38,057 nt of DNA from Gammaproteobacteria bacterium RIFOXYD12_FULL_61_37 (GCA_001801995.1 MGZB01000026.1:1-38057); one strand, 5' to 3'. Positions 1 to 9,492 are shown, numbered from the stretch's first letter. The notes: a model not told the origin generated them from the sequence alone. Numbers and translations are program-made.

Positions 1-109
1 TTCATGGGCTGGCAAAAAACTTATCCTAAAACCTCTCCTTTGCTCCTGTTGTCAACCTGTTTTTTAATGCGATCGCCCTATTCCCGAGACCGACCTGCAT
101 TGCGGGCTG

Positions 110-1489
110 ATGGACATCGACGGACAGTGGCGTGTTCCCCCGGAGTATCAGGCCTTCTGGCGTCTCGGGCCGAACCGCGCCCTCTTGAGAAGGGGTGCGG
201 AATGGTGCGGCCTCGACCTTAGCGGCAACGAGGCGCCGCGATGCTCTGCGCGTGAGAGGCCCGAACTGGGGCCGCCGGGGTATCGGCTGGACATTCAATC
301 ACTGCGCCCCAACCTCGACTGGAACCCTTTGCGCTACGGCTACCGCAACGCGGCGGGCGCTTGGATCAGGCCGCCACTTTTCCGCGAGGCCAGCCTGTTC
401 ATGGGGAAGGTCGCGCGGGTCAATTTTCTCGGCCAGTTGGGATTGATCGACCCGCAGGGGCGTTGGCTCACCCCCGCTCCGCCGGACGACCCGGAACAGC
501 TCGCGCGCCGTGCGCAACTTCAGAGCGGCCCACACACCCGTGATGGCAGGATCGGCCTCATCGACCGCCGGGGCGGCTGGGTGGTCCGGCCCCTATTTCA
601 TGCCGCTGAGGAGACGCCGGAGCCGGGTGAGTTTCTACTCGATATGACGGGTAACAACCAGCGGGTCCGCGTCGATGACCGGGGCCGCCTCCTTGGTGAC
701 GAGTTCGGGGCGTCGAGCACACCCCCGCCACGCGAAGACAAATTGATCCCGGATGATCTGATTGCCGCTACGCGAAACGGCCGCTGGGGGGTACGGGACC
801 GTCAGGGCAAATGGTGGATCGAACCGGTGCATGCCAAGGTCGAGGTGGTTTCGGCACAAACAGCCTGGGTACAAAGCGGTGACAAGTGGGGGCTGATGGA
901 TATCCGCAAGGGTGATTGGATCGTCCCGGCTGGCTATCAGGCGCTTACCCTCCTCAATGATGGCCTCGTCCGCGCCTGTGAGGTCGAGGTCTCCGGGTGC
1001 ATTATCTACACAGAGTCCGGACGTGGGCTGCCGGATGCCGACATCGAGGAAGCTTTCGCCTTCGACGCACAGGGCATGGCAGCGGTGCGCAACCAGCAAC
1101 GGGGCTGGGGCTGGGTTAACCGGGCGGGCGATTGGGTCATTCCGCCCCAATTCGAATCGGTTCGGGATTTTTCCGGTGAAGCCGCCATCGTGATTCCCCA
1201 TCCAGGCCCGGAAGAATCCCGCAAACCGGTCGTAGTCCAAGCCGACTACACCATCAGCGGCATCAGCCTTTGGCCGGGGGTGCGGCTGGGGGCGGTTCAG
1301 GTCTCCGGGGGAGAGTATTCGCGCTCGGGGCTGTTCAACGCTGAGGCGCAATGGCTACTGCCGAGGCCGGAGGTTTGGGCCGCGCTGGGCGGCGGTTCCA
1401 TGCCCAGTAAGAAACCCAACAGGAACGACTCGGAGAGCACTTCGAGCCCCTCCTCGAAAACGGCAATGCCCGCTGGAGCGCCCAACTGA
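110..1489 (+). CDS. WG-repeat (WG beta-propeller-like) protein
   Basis: A 459-residue protein built from WG-type repeats. Each repeat has an aromatic or small residue plus Gly, then a short strand, a turn rich in Asp/Gly, and a Trp followed by hydrophobic-Pro. Clear units lie near residues 76-90, 111-120, 149-161, 226-239, 260-273 and 333-346. WG-repeat proteins are thought to be binding modules; no enzymatic residues are visible. The ATG used here falls inside what looks like a repeat, because the same frame is open back to a stop at 65-67 and reads a convincing repeat start just before this ATG. No other ATG, GTG or TTG exists in that stretch, so the N-terminus may be truncated or frameshifted. 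The last ~60 codons overlap the 3' end of the convergent membrane-protein gene, and the final ~30 residues look like low-complexity antisense sequence. Confidence 0.7.
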   Translation: MDIDGQWRVPPEYQAFWRLGPNRALLRRGAEWCGLDLSGNEAPRCSARERPELGPPGYRLDIQSLRPNLDWNPLRYGYRNAAGAWIRPPLFREASLFMGKVARVNFLGQLGLIDPQGRWLTPAPPDDPEQLARRAQLQSGPHTRDGRIGLIDRRGGWVVRPLFHAAEETPEPGEFLLDMTGNNQRVRVDDRGRLLGDEFGASSTPPPREDKLIPDDLIAATRNGRWGVRDRQGKWWIEPVHAKVEVVSAQTAWVQSGDKWGLMDIRKGDWIVPAGYQALTLLNDGLVRACEVEVSGCIIYTESGRGLPDADIEEAFAFDAQGMAAVRNQQRGWGWVNRAGDWVIPPQFESVRDFSGEAAIVIPHPGPEESRKPVVVQADYTISGISLWPGVRLGAVQVSGGEYSRSGLFNAEAQWLLPRPEVWAALGGGSMPSKKPNRNDSESTSSPSSKTAMPAGAPN

Positions 1490-1953
1490 TCGATGCCGAC
1501 GGCGGCGAGCCCCGCGACCAGCGCCAGCCAGAGGGCGTAACGCGGTGGACCTTCGCCGGATTGCCGGTAGAGCTGCCAGAGCGTCAGAGAACCCAGCAGC
1601 GCGACAGCGCGCATGGGCGCTTCCGCCAGCCAGGGCATGTTCCCGCACGCCACCAGCCATTCCTTGCATCCGTATTTCCAATGCTCATGCAGCATGAATT
1701 GCTCGTCGATTGACAGACCAGCGAGGGCCGCGACGAGCCAGGCTCCGAACCGAAGGGAGAGGCTGCCATCAAGCGTCAGACGCAGGGCCAGGAAGGCCCC
1801 CGCCAGCAATTGCGCCGACGACAGCCAGGCAACCGGCGAGTTGTCTGAGCGAAAGGCCCGTTCCCACAGGGGGTCCAGCCACCAAGCAGAGATAGCCATG
1901 AAGGCCAGGGAGGTAAGGGCGAGGAACAGGGGGGCCGGTTGCCGGGAATTCAC
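1297..1953 (-). CDS. Multi-pass membrane protein, unknown function
   Basis: A 218-residue hydrophobic protein with about five or six predicted membrane segments (roughly residues 7-25, 42-60, 70-84, 112-128, 138-156 and 160-182). Conserved-looking acidic and His residues sit at segment ends: an S-I-D-E-Q-F-M-L-H-E-H stretch near 80-90, and an F-E-E-G-L-E-V-L-S-E stretch near 165-175. These could form a polar or metal site inside the membrane, but that is inference. The start is a GTG with a poor ribosome-binding site. The gene converges on the WG-repeat gene and overlaps it by 193 nt, so its last ~35 residues are hydrophilic and lie antisense to that gene. No function is assigned. Confidence 0.6.
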   Translation of the reverse strand: MNSRQPAPLFLALTSLAFMAISAWWLDPLWERAFRSDNSPVAWLSSAQLLAGAFLALRLTLDGSLSLRFGAWLVAALAGLSIDEQFMLHEHWKYGCKEWLVACGNMPWLAEAPMRAVALLGSLTLWQLYRQSGEGPPRYALWLALVAGLAAVGIDQLGAPAGIAVFEEGLEVLSESFLLGFLLGMEPPPSAAQTSGLGSSHCASALNSPEREYSPPET

Positions 1954-2036
1954 GGCATGGCCAGCCCAGTGAGAGCGGTAAAGGGATTCAGCCTATCCGC
2001 CATTCTGATGCGAGGGCCAAGGGGTACGGCGCGGCC

Positions 2037-2453
2037 TTAGCCAGCCGTCTCCAACCTCGGGATCTCGACCATGGGGCAACGATCCATGACCACTTTCAGA
2101 CCGGCGGCCTTGGCCCGTTCCGCTGCGGCTTCGTTGATGACGCCGATCTGGAGCCAGACGGCCTTGGCGCCGATGGCGATGGCCTGGTCCACGGCCTCGC
2201 CGGCTGCCTCCGAGTTGCGGAAGATATCAACCAGATCGACCGGCCCGACGATGTCCTGGAGGCTGTCCCGCACCGGTTCGCCCAGGATCTCCAGGCACGA
2301 GCGCCCCGGATTGACCGGGATAACCCGGTAGCCTTGGCGTTGCAGGAAGGCCATGACCTTGTAGCTATCCCGTTGCGGCTTGTGGCTGGCCCCCACCAGG
2401 GCGATGGTGCGGCTGTTCGCCAGTACCTCTCTGATCAGGGCGTCGTCGCTCAT
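2037..2453 (-). CDS. CoA-binding (YccU-type) Rossmann-fold protein
   Basis: A 138-residue single-domain protein of the CoA_binding_2/YccU family. It opens with a Rossmann beta-alpha-beta. The nucleotide-binding [10 protein letters not shown] loop lies near residues 21-30 and a V-I-P-V-N-P motif follows near 43-48. The family resembles the CoA-binding subunit of succinyl-CoA synthetase; its physiological role is poorly defined. It begins 15 nt after the ppiD stop codon with a GGGAG ribosome-binding site, so it is probably co-transcribed with ppiD. Length is typical. Confidence 0.88.
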   Translation of the reverse strand: MSDDALIREVLANSRTIALVGASHKPQRDSYKVMAFLQRQGYRVIPVNPGRSCLEILGEPVRDSLQDIVGPVDLVDIFRNSEAAGEAVDQAIAIGAKAVWLQIGVINEAAAERAKAAGLKVVMDRCPMVEIPRLETAG

Positions 2454-2468
2454 GGGCTACTCCCTGCC

Positions 2469-4370
2469 CTATTCGGGCTTGGGATTGCTGGGGGTGATTG
2501 CGATCTTGGCCCTTTCCTTCAAGGCGCTGACGTAGTTCTCGAAGTAGCGTTCGCCCAGGCCACCGGAGAGTTCTGCCTTGACCGGATCTGCCCCGGTCTT
2601 GGGGTCGAGCGCGCCATCTTGCACACTGCCGACGATGATGACGGCGAAGTCGCCATTTTCCAGCTTGGCGGTGCCCAGGCTGGGTTTGCCCTGCTCCGGA
2701 CGCGGCAGACGGAAGGCTTCGCGCATGACGGCGGGGGGCGTTCCCTGAGCGAACCTGACCAGCATACCGGGCTTTTCCAGCTTGCTCCCATCCTGACCGG
2801 CCAACCCCTCCAGGCCTTCGCCCGATTTCAGCCGTTCAAAGGTCTTTTGGCCTTTCTCGGCGACCAGCTTGACGGCGCGCTCACGTCTGAGGGTGCCTTC
2901 GATCTCTTTGGAGACGGCCTCCAGGGGCTTCGGCGCAGGGCTTTCGTGATCCACGACCCGCAGGACCAGGATGTGCTCCTGTCCCAGCTCGATGGCCTCG
3001 CTGTTGTTGCCCTGGGTGAGAACCTCTTCGCTGAAGGCGGCTGCGGTCACCTTGGGCGACTTGAGCGAACCTTCGCCGCCGTCACGGCTGATCCAGTCGC
3101 TCAGTTTGGGCGTCAGGCCCAGTCCCTTGATGATGGGTTCCAGGCTGGTCGGGGTTTCATAGGCGAGATCGGTCAGACGCTCTGCCTTCTCGTAAAAGAT
3201 CCGTTGTGCCTCTTCCTTGGCGTGAGCGGCGACGACGCGGTCGCGCACGGCAGAAAGATCGGCCTTGCCGCCGCCCCGCTTTTCCATCAGTTGAATGATG
3301 TGAAAACCGAAGGGGGTTTCGACCAGTTCGCTGGTTTCACCTGGTTGCAGAGCCGCCGTGGCCTTTTCAAAGGAGGGCTCCATAACACCCGCGCCGAAGA
3401 ATCCGAGGTCGCCCCCCTTCTCCGCCGAACCGGGGTCCTGGGACTCAGTCTTGGCGATCTGGGCGAAGTCTTCGCCGCCCTTGAGGCGGGCGAGGAGCTT
3501 GGCGGCCTTTTCGCGGGCCTCTTCTCCCTTGCCGTCCTTGACCATCACCAGGATGTGCCGGGCATGAAGCTCTTCGGGCAGGCGGAAATCGTCGGCGTGG
3601 CCCTCCAGGTAAGCGGCAAGGGTCTTGTCGTCCGGTTTCACCTCTTTCGCGAGGTCCTCGACGCTCAATTCGATGTATTCCAGTTTGACCCGTTCCGGGG
3701 TCATGTAGGCATCCTTGTGGTCCTCGTAATACGCCTTGACGGCAGCCTCTTCCACCTTGTCCGCGCTGATGCCGGCCTCCACGGGGAAGAGGAGATAGCT
3801 CAGGTCACGCTTCTGGTTCTTCAAGCGGACGTATGTCTCCACTTCGCTCCGGGTGCTGAATTCGGTCTCTTTGATGGATTGGCTGAGCTGTTCCACCACC
3901 AGGTTGCCACGCATGCGCTGGAAGAAGAGATCAGGGGTCAGTCCTTGTAGACGCAGGCCCTGTTCATAGGAGGGGTAATCGAACTTACCGGCCTTCTGAA
4001 AGGCGGGAATGGAGGCGATGGCCTGCTGCACCATGGCATCGGACGCCTGCATGTTCTGGTCGCGGGCGGTTTGAATCAGCAATTCGCTACGCACCATGGA
4101 ATTTAATACCTGGCCCTTCAGCAACTTGTCGTCAATGAGCCCTGCCTTGTAGGAGGCCCCGAGCTGCTCCCGCAACTGTGTGCGAAAACGCTGAAAGCCC
4201 GCGTCCAGTTCCCGTTCCGAAATATTGGCCCCGTTGACCTTCGCGGCGACCGCCTCGCCACCGATCCCCATGTATTCCTGAATGCCCCAGAGGGCAAATG
4301 GGATGGTGATGAGAATGACAATGACCCAGGCGATCCACCCCTGGGCGCGTTCACGTATGGTTTGCAACAT
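2469..4370 (-). CDS. ppiD: PpiD, membrane-anchored periplasmic peptidyl-prolyl isomerase/chaperone
   Basis: A 633-residue inner-membrane-anchored folding factor. PpiD sits at the SecYEG exit and helps newly exported proteins fold. The start chosen is the ATG at 4370, giving the family-typical opening M-L-Q-T-I-R-E-R, with GAG six bases upstream. An in-frame TTG at 4403 would add 11 residues and is less likely. A single membrane anchor spans about residues 11-30, followed by a SurA-like N-terminal domain (~35-190). The parvulin domain lies at ~266-362 (H-A-R-H-I-L start, G-G-D-L-G-F-F loop, G-F-H-I-I end). The C-terminal region is a second, less conserved folding domain. Position downstream of hupB and two tRNA genes is the common proteobacterial arrangement. 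Confidence 0.93.
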   Translation of the reverse strand: MLQTIRERAQGWIAWVIVILITIPFALWGIQEYMGIGGEAVAAKVNGANISERELDAGFQRFRTQLREQLGASYKAGLIDDKLLKGQVLNSMVRSELLIQTARDQNMQASDAMVQQAIASIPAFQKAGKFDYPSYEQGLRLQGLTPDLFFQRMRGNLVVEQLSQSIKETEFSTRSEVETYVRLKNQKRDLSYLLFPVEAGISADKVEEAAVKAYYEDHKDAYMTPERVKLEYIELSVEDLAKEVKPDDKTLAAYLEGHADDFRLPEELHARHILVMVKDGKGEEAREKAAKLLARLKGGEDFAQIAKTESQDPGSAEKGGDLGFFGAGVMEPSFEKATAALQPGETSELVETPFGFHIIQLMEKRGGGKADLSAVRDRVVAAHAKEEAQRIFYEKAERLTDLAYETPTSLEPIIKGLGLTPKLSDWISRDGGEGSLKSPKVTAAAFSEEVLTQGNNSEAIELGQEHILVLRVVDHESPAPKPLEAVSKEIEGTLRRERAVKLVAEKGQKTFERLKSGEGLEGLAGQDGSKLEKPGMLVRFAQGTPPAVMREAFRLPRPEQGKPSLGTAKLENGDFAVIIVGSVQDGALDPKTGADPVKAELSGGLGERYFENYVSALKERAKIAITPSNPKPE

Positions 4371-4524
4371 ATCGAACTCGCGGAACCGGTTGAGGGGAGT
4401 CAATCGCTCCCATGGAAATTATTCGGCAGACTTCGCAGCCGCCCCATCGGGGCGCGCCGCTATTCTACTAGAGCGCCGCACCCTTGGAATACAGGGCATC
4501 CATGGCGATGGGCGATTTCAGGGC

Positions 4525-4558
4525 AAAAAAAATCGGGAGCCCCTCTCGGGGTCCCGAT
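4525..4558 (-). terminator. Rho-independent terminator after tRNA-Asp
   Basis: On the minus strand a 12-bp, nearly perfect stem (ATCGGGA plus GCCCC against GGGGT plus CCCGAT) is followed by a run of eight T. It lies just past the 3' end of tRNA-Asp and would end the hupB-tRNA transcription unit before ppiD. Confidence 0.85.
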
Positions 4559-4564
4559 TCGCAA

Positions 4565-4641
4565 TGGCGGAGTGGACGGGACTCGAACCCGCGACCACCG
4601 GCGTGACAGGCCGGTATTCTAACCGACTGAACTACCACTCC
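4565..4641 (-). tRNA. tRNA-Asp (anticodon GTC)
   Basis: A 77-nt cloverleaf on the minus strand. It begins GGAGTGG, has the anticodon loop CTGTCAC with GTC, a T-loop GGTTCGAGTCC, the matching acceptor strand CCACTCC, and an encoded CCA. Anticodon GTC reads Asp codons. Confidence 0.96.
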
Positions 4642-4661
4642 TAAACTTTTTGATTTGGTGC

Positions 4662-4737
4662 TGGTGGGTGCTGCAGGGATCGAACCTGCGACCCTCGCCT
4701 TGTAAGGGCGATGCTCTCCCAGCTGAGCTAAGCACCC
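4662..4737 (-). tRNA. tRNA-Val (anticodon TAC)
   Basis: A 76-nt cloverleaf on the minus strand. The acceptor pair is GGGTGC/GCACCC, the D-arm contains AGCTCAGCTGGGAGAGC, the anticodon loop is CTTACAA with TAC, the T-loop is GGTTCGATCC, and CCA is encoded. It lies 20 nt upstream of tRNA-Asp and 16 nt downstream of hupB, so one transcript probably carries all three. Confidence 0.96.
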
Positions 4738-4753
4738 CAACCAAGGAAGTTCG

Positions 4754-5026
4754 CTAGTTTACAGCATCCTTGAGGGCTTTGCCAGCCTTAAATGAAGGAA
4801 CTTTCGATGCCTTGATTTCGATGGAAGCGCCGGTCTGCGGGTTGCGGCCAGAACGCGCGGCGCGCTCGCGAACGCTGAAGGTTCCAAAACCGATCAGGGT
4901 CACGCTGTCGCCACTCTTCATCGCATCGCTGACGGCTTCAATGAGGCCGTTCAGTGCGCGTCCAGCGGACGCCTTCGAAATATCCGCAGCTGCGGCCATG
5001 GCATCAATGAGTTCTGATTTGTTCAT
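4754..5026 (-). CDS. hupB: DNA-binding protein HU-beta
   Basis: A 90-residue histone-like HU protein, the usual length. It has the helical dimerisation part (residues 1-45), the G-F-G-T-F-S-V-R beta-saddle, and the DNA-contacting arm with the family-typical R-N-P-Q-T-G tip near residues 61-66. HU dimers bend and compact DNA without strong sequence preference. The ribosome-binding site is an AGGGGG stretch before the ATG. Placement directly downstream of lon is classic. Its own sigma-70-like promoter lies ~70-100 nt upstream of the start codon. Confidence 0.96.
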   Translation of the reverse strand: MNKSELIDAMAAAADISKASAGRALNGLIEAVSDAMKSGDSVTLIGFGTFSVRERAARSGRNPQTGASIEIKASKVPSFKAGKALKDAVN

Positions 5027-5097
5027 TACGTTATTCCCCCTAACGAATTATCTCTAAGTCCGCTCGTCGTCGCCAAGCAACTGCATCACGAGCGGGA

Positions 5098-5127
5098 TTT
5101 ATACCAAGGTCATAAAAACCCTGTCAA
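5098..5127 (-). promoter_or_regulatory. Sigma-70-like promoter of hupB
   Basis: On the minus strand a perfect TTGACA (5122-5127) lies 18 bp upstream of TATAAA (5098-5103). This would start transcription near 5090, ~65 nt upstream of the hupB ATG. It explains how hupB and the tRNAs can be strongly expressed apart from lon. Confidence 0.75.
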
Positions 5128-5205
5128 GCCGCGTCTTCCCTAGACACCTATATCCCGGACAAGTCCAGCCTTCTCCCTTCTCGACTAATTTCCCTTCCAC
5201 TGCCT

Positions 5206-5228
5206 GAAACGGGAAAATACCCTGTTTC
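5206..5228 (-). other. Hairpin downstream of lon
   Basis: In the lon-hupB spacer an inverted repeat pairs GAAAC and GGG with CCC and GTTTC around a short A/T loop, with one bulged base. There is no clear T-run, so it is a weak candidate for a lon 3' end or RNA-stabilising stem rather than a canonical terminator. Apart from this and the hupB promoter, nothing else is seen in 5027-5300. Confidence 0.3.
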
Positions 5229-5300
5229 GGGGCGGAATCCTAGTAATATTGCGGCTTCCAGCGTTTTTTCGTCACCGGAACAGGGCAAAGGGCAAATCGG

Positions 5301-7751
5301 CTAATGCCGTATCAGCCCCATCTTCTCATGATCCTTTTCCGCAGACTCAGATTCCGTGGAGGAAGTCTCACTTTTTGCATCTTCGACGGTATTTTGACTG
5401 GGGAGGGGCATCTGCGTCAAAGCTATTTCCAGCACCTCGTCGATCCAGCGCACCGGACGGATATCGAGATTCTCCTTCACGTTCGCGGGAATCTCCACCA
5501 GATCCCGCGCGTTTTCATGCGGAATGATCACAGTATGGATGCCGCCCCTGGCAGCCGCCAGCAATTTTTCCTTCAGTCCTCCGATGGGCAGGACCTCGCC
5601 ACGCAGGGTGATCTCGCCGGTCATGGCCACTTCGGCGCGGACCGGAATATTGGTCAGGGCGGAGACCAGTGCGGTGCACATGGTAATGCCGGCGCTTGGC
5701 CCGTCTTTCGGGGTGGCCCCTTCCGGCACATGAATATGGACATCCATCTGCTGGTAGAAATCGTTTTTCAGGCCCAGCACCTCCGAGCGGCTGCGAACCA
5801 CCGTCATGGCCGCCTGGATCGATTCCTTCATGACATCGCCTAACTGGCCGGTCAGGGTCAGTTGCCCCTTGCCCTTAGCCAGGGCCGTCTCGATGGTCAG
5901 CAATTCGCCGCCCACCTCGGTCCAGGCAAGGCCCGTGACCTGACCTACCTGATCGACCTCTTCCGCCCGGCCGAAGCGGAAACGCTTCACGCCCAGGTAT
6001 TGCTCCACGTTGTCCGAGTTCAGGCTGATTGTCTCGGCCTTGTCGGAGAGAAGGATCTGCTTCACCACCTTGCGGCAGATCTTGGCCACCTCGCGCTCCA
6101 GATTCCGCACCCCGGCCTCGCGGGTATAGTAGCGGATGATGTCGCGAATCACAGACTCCTGGATCTCCACCTCCCCCTCTTTGAGGCCGTTGTTGGCCAC
6201 TTGCTTGGGGATGAGATAGCGCTGCGCGATATGGACCTTTTCGTCCTCGGTGTAGCCGGACAGGCGAATGATTTCCATGCGGTCTTGCAGCGCGTGGGGG
6301 ATATTCAGGGTATTGGCCGTGGCGACGAACATCACCTCCGAGAGGTCGAAATCCACCTCCAAGTAGTGGTCCTGGAAGGTGTGATTCTGCTCGGGATCGA
6401 GCACCTCCAGCAGGGCCGAGGCGGGGTCGCCGCGAAAATCCATCGCCATCTTGTCGATCTCGTCGAGCAGGAAGAGTGGATTCTTGGTCTCCGACTTGAT
6501 GAGGTTCTGTACAATCTTGCCCGGCAGGGCGCCGATATAGGTACGCCGGTGGCCGCGAATCTCGGCCTCGTCCCGCACCCCGCCCAGGGCCATGCGCACG
6601 AACTTGCGATTGGTGGCGCGGGCGATGGACTGTCCCAGGGAGGTCTTGCCGACACCCGGCGGTCCCACCAGACAGAGGATCGGCCCCTTGAGCTTGCGTA
6701 CCCGCTGCTGCACGGCGAGATATTCGAGTATCCGCTCCTTGACCTTCTCCAGGCCGTAATGATCGGCCTCCAGCACCTGCCCGGCGATACCCAGGTCATT
6801 GCTGATCTTGGTGCGCTTTTTCCAGGGCACGTTGGTCAGGGTATCCAGATAGTTCCGCACCACGGTCGCCTCGGCGGACATGGGCGACATCAGCTTGAGC
6901 TTGTTCAGCTCCGCCTGGGCCTTGTTCTTGGCCTCCTTGGGCATGCCCGCCTTTTCGATGCGGCGGCCGATCTCCTCGACCTCGTTCGGCGCCTCGTCCA
7001 GCTCGCCCAACTCCTTCTGGATCGCCTTCATCTGTTCGTTCAGATAGTACTCGCGCTGGTTCTTCTCCATCTGCTTCTTGACCCGGCCACGGATGCGCTT
7101 CTCCATCTGCAACAGATCATTCTCGCCCTCCATGAGCACCATCAGGTGTTCGAAGCGCTCGTTCACATTGACGATTTCGAGGACGTGCTGCTTCTCGGGC
7201 AGCTTGAGGGACATGTGGGCGGCCATGGTATCGGCCAGGCGGCTGGGCTCGTCGATGCTGCCCAGGGAGGTCAGAACTTCCGGCGGGACCTTTTTGTTGA
7301 GCTTTACATATTGGTCGAACAGGCCGAGCGCGGAGCGCATCAGGACCTCGATCTCACGCTCTTCGATGTTTACCACATCCTCCAGGGAATCCACCCCGGC
7401 GGAGAAGTAGCCTTCCACCTCCACCAGGCGATGCAGCTTCGCCCGGCGATTACCCTCTACCAGCACCTTGACGGTGCCGTCTGGCAGCTTCAGCATTTGC
7501 AGGATATTAGCCAGGGTGCCGATGCGGTAGAGGTCGGACGCCTTGGGCTCGTCCACCTCGGCGCTCTTCTGCGCCACCAGCAGGATCTGCTTGTTGTCCT
7601 GCATGGCGTTGTCCAGGGCCTTGATCGACTTTTCCCTGCCCACGAAAAGCGGGATCACCATGTGGGGATAGACCACCACATCGCGCAAGGGCAACACGGG
7701 CAACACGCCGCCTTCCACTACCAGATTCTTTATCTTATCGATCTCACCCAT
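5301..7751 (-). CDS. lon: Lon ATP-dependent serine protease
   Basis: An 816-residue cytoplasmic AAA+ protease of the LonA type that degrades misfolded and regulatory proteins. The N-terminal substrate-binding LAN domain covers ~15-210 and a coiled-coil helical region ~215-300. The AAA+ module has Walker A G-P-P-G-V-G-K-T at 363-370 and Walker B L-F-L-L-D-E-I-D near 436-443. The protease domain carries the Ser-Lys dyad: Ser686 in D-G-P-S-A-G and Lys729 in G-G-L-K-E-K. The C-terminus has a ~30-residue Ser/Glu-rich tail beyond the usual end. The ATG at 7751 has a GAGGA site seven bases upstream. The gene follows clpX by ~195 nt and has a sigma-32-like promoter in that gap, consistent with heat-shock control. 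Confidence 0.97.
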   Translation of the reverse strand: MGEIDKIKNLVVEGGVLPVLPLRDVVVYPHMVIPLFVGREKSIKALDNAMQDNKQILLVAQKSAEVDEPKASDLYRIGTLANILQMLKLPDGTVKVLVEGNRRAKLHRLVEVEGYFSAGVDSLEDVVNIEEREIEVLMRSALGLFDQYVKLNKKVPPEVLTSLGSIDEPSRLADTMAAHMSLKLPEKQHVLEIVNVNERFEHLMVLMEGENDLLQMEKRIRGRVKKQMEKNQREYYLNEQMKAIQKELGELDEAPNEVEEIGRRIEKAGMPKEAKNKAQAELNKLKLMSPMSAEATVVRNYLDTLTNVPWKKRTKISNDLGIAGQVLEADHYGLEKVKERILEYLAVQQRVRKLKGPILCLVGPPGVGKTSLGQSIARATNRKFVRMALGGVRDEAEIRGHRRTYIGALPGKIVQNLIKSETKNPLFLLDEIDKMAMDFRGDPASALLEVLDPEQNHTFQDHYLEVDFDLSEVMFVATANTLNIPHALQDRMEIIRLSGYTEDEKVHIAQRYLIPKQVANNGLKEGEVEIQESVIRDIIRYYTREAGVRNLEREVAKICRKVVKQILLSDKAETISLNSDNVEQYLGVKRFRFGRAEEVDQVGQVTGLAWTEVGGELLTIETALAKGKGQLTLTGQLGDVMKESIQAAMTVVRSRSEVLGLKNDFYQQMDVHIHVPEGATPKDGPSAGITMCTALVSALTNIPVRAEVAMTGEITLRGEVLPIGGLKEKLLAAARGGIHTVIIPHENARDLVEIPANVKENLDIRPVRWIDEVLEIALTQMPLPSQNTVEDAKSETSSTESESAEKDHEKMGLIRH

Positions 7752-7891
7752 GATTTTTCCTCGGGAACTCTCGCTAAGGGAGTTGTGGGCCGCCCATCCT
7801 CGGCAGGATTCAGATCAGCAATTGATGTTCATTCCAGGACGGACAACAGGCCATGCGGCCGGATTCTGCGCGTTTTTTCACGATCAGGAGC

Positions 7892-7920
7892 ATATGGGGA
7901 CACAGCCCCCCGGCTTCAAC
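7892..7920 (-). promoter_or_regulatory. Heat-shock (sigma-32-like) promoter of lon
   Basis: On the minus strand GTTGAA (7915-7920) is followed after 15 nt by CCCCATAT (7892-7899). The second element matches the RpoH -10 box closely and the first is one base off the -35 consensus CTTGAA. It sits between clpX and lon, ~140 nt upstream of the lon start. The lon gene is a known RpoH target in enterobacteria, which supports the call. Confidence 0.6.
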
Positions 7921-7945
7921 CTCAAGGGGGCAAAGAGACCCGCCC

Positions 7946-9223
7946 TCAATCCGCCGCCGCCCGCTGCTGCTTTTCGCGTGTGGAGCTGTAGAGAATGAAG
8001 GGGGTAGACTCGCCGGAGACGACAGACTCATCCACTACCACCTTGCTGACGCCATCCATGGTCGGCAGGTCATACATGGTATCCAACAGGATGTGTTCGA
8101 GGATGGTTCGCAGGCCGCGAGCGCCGGTCTTGCGTGCCATGGCCTTGCGCGCGATGGTACGCAGGGCGTCGTCGCGGAACTCCAGCTCGACCCCCTCCAT
8201 CTCGAACAGGCGGGCATATTGCTTGGTGAGGGCGTTCTTCGGCTCCTTCAGGATCAGCACTAAGGCCGCCTCATCCAACTCCTCAAGAGTGGCCACCACG
8301 GGAAGCCGCCCGACGAATTCCGGGATCAGGCCGTATTTGATCAGGTCTTCGGGCTCGACGCCGCTGATCACCTGACCCACATTGCGCTTGTCGTCCTTGC
8401 TGCGCACCTCGGCGGAGAAGCCGATGCCGCCCTTCTCGGAACGGTCGCGGATCACCTTCTCCAGCCCGGCGAAGGCGCCGCCGACGATGAAAAGGATGTT
8501 GGAGGTGTCCACTTGCAGGAATTCCTGCTGCGGATGCTTGCGCCCGCCCTGGGGGGGCACGGAGGCGATGGTCCCCTCGATCAGCTTGAGCAGAGCCTGC
8601 TGCACGCCCTCACCCGAGACATCGCGGGTGATGGAGGGGTTATCCGACTTGCGGGAGATCTTGTCGATCTCGTCGATGTAGACGATACCGGTCTGCGCCT
8701 TTTCCACATCGTAGTCGCACTTCTGCAACAGCTTCTGGATGATGTTTTCCACATCCTCGCCCACATAGCCCGCCTCGGTCAGCGTGGTGGCATCGGCGAT
8801 GGTGAAGGGGACATTGAGCATCCGGGCCAGGGTCTCGGCCAACAGGGTCTTGCCGCAACCTGTGGGGCCCACCAGGAGGATATTGCTCTTGGCAATCTCC
8901 ACCTCGTCCTTTTTTCCCTTGGATTCGAGGCGCTTGTAGTGGTTGTAGACCGCCACCGACAGGACCTTCTTGGCTCCATCCTGACCAATGACGTACTGGT
9001 CCAAGGTCCCCTTGATCTCATGGGGCTTGGGCAGCGAATTGCGGGAATCGATGCCGGAGTCGTCCATCTCCTCCCTGATGATGTCGTTGCAGAGCTCCAC
9101 GCACTCGTCGCAGATGAAGACCGAAGGCCCTGCTATCAGCTTTTTCACTTCATGCTGGCTTTTGCCACAGAAGGAACAGTAGAGAACCTTGCTGTCGTCC
9201 TTGCCACGATGATCACTCGCCAT
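7946..9223 (-). CDS. clpX: ClpX, ATP-dependent unfoldase of the ClpXP protease
   Basis: A 425-residue AAA+ unfoldase that recognises tagged substrates and feeds them to ClpP. The N-terminal zinc-binding domain has C16-x2-C19 and C38-x2-C41. Walker A G-P-T-G-C-G-K-T is at 119-126, Walker B is a V-Y-I-D-E-I-D-K segment near 180-190, and the I-G-F loop that docks on ClpP is present (G-G-I-G-F-S region). Sensor and arginine-finger regions look intact. AGAGG lies seven bases before the ATG. It is separated from clpP by ~270 nt that include a long inverted repeat. Length is normal. Confidence 0.97.
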   Translation of the reverse strand: MASDHRGKDDSKVLYCSFCGKSQHEVKKLIAGPSVFICDECVELCNDIIREEMDDSGIDSRNSLPKPHEIKGTLDQYVIGQDGAKKVLSVAVYNHYKRLESKGKKDEVEIAKSNILLVGPTGCGKTLLAETLARMLNVPFTIADATTLTEAGYVGEDVENIIQKLLQKCDYDVEKAQTGIVYIDEIDKISRKSDNPSITRDVSGEGVQQALLKLIEGTIASVPPQGGRKHPQQEFLQVDTSNILFIVGGAFAGLEKVIRDRSEKGGIGFSAEVRSKDDKRNVGQVISGVEPEDLIKYGLIPEFVGRLPVVATLEELDEAALVLILKEPKNALTKQYARLFEMEGVELEFRDDALRTIARKAMARKTGARGLRTILEHILLDTMYDLPTMDGVSKVVVDESVVSGESTPFILYSSTREKQQRAAAD

Positions 9224-9396
9224 TATTTGCCTCTTCTACTGCTGGGGCCGTCCGCTCCCGCCATGAAATGGCGGCGGAGCGGCAATAACCCGTCAATTCT
9301 CAGGAATCATAACTGATTGTGACTATCCCGCAAATAGAGCTACCCGGCGGGTTGCAAGGATTTGGTCACAGTTTGCGCATGGGGATAAATGAGAAG

Positions 9397-9445
9397 GGAC
9401 AGGATTAACAGGTTTTATGAAGAAACAATCCTGTTGATCCTGTCC
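9397..9445. repeat. 16-bp inverted repeat in the clpP-clpX spacer
   Basis: Two 16-bp arms (9397-9412 and 9430-9445) are reverse complements with one mismatch and are separated by 17 nt. Each arm contains a tandem CAGGATTAACAGG-like pattern. It looks like a dispersed palindromic (REP-type) element rather than a terminator: the stem is A/T-rich in parts and no T-run follows. The rest of 9224-9492 shows nothing else recognisable. Confidence 0.6.
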
Positions 9446-9492
9446 AATAAAGGCTGGCTCAGAACCCTGAGTTCGCAACTTTCAGATTAAAA

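Noticed and set aside
2334-3950. Long plus-strand open frame opposite ppiD
   Set aside because: Shadow of ppiD caused by high GC; the ppiD product is clearly the real one.
4403-4403. TTG start for ppiD
   Set aside because: Would add residues absent from the family opening; the ATG at 4370 fits the family better.
5862-7991. Long plus-strand open frame opposite lon
   Set aside because: Leu/His/Gln-rich shadow of lon.
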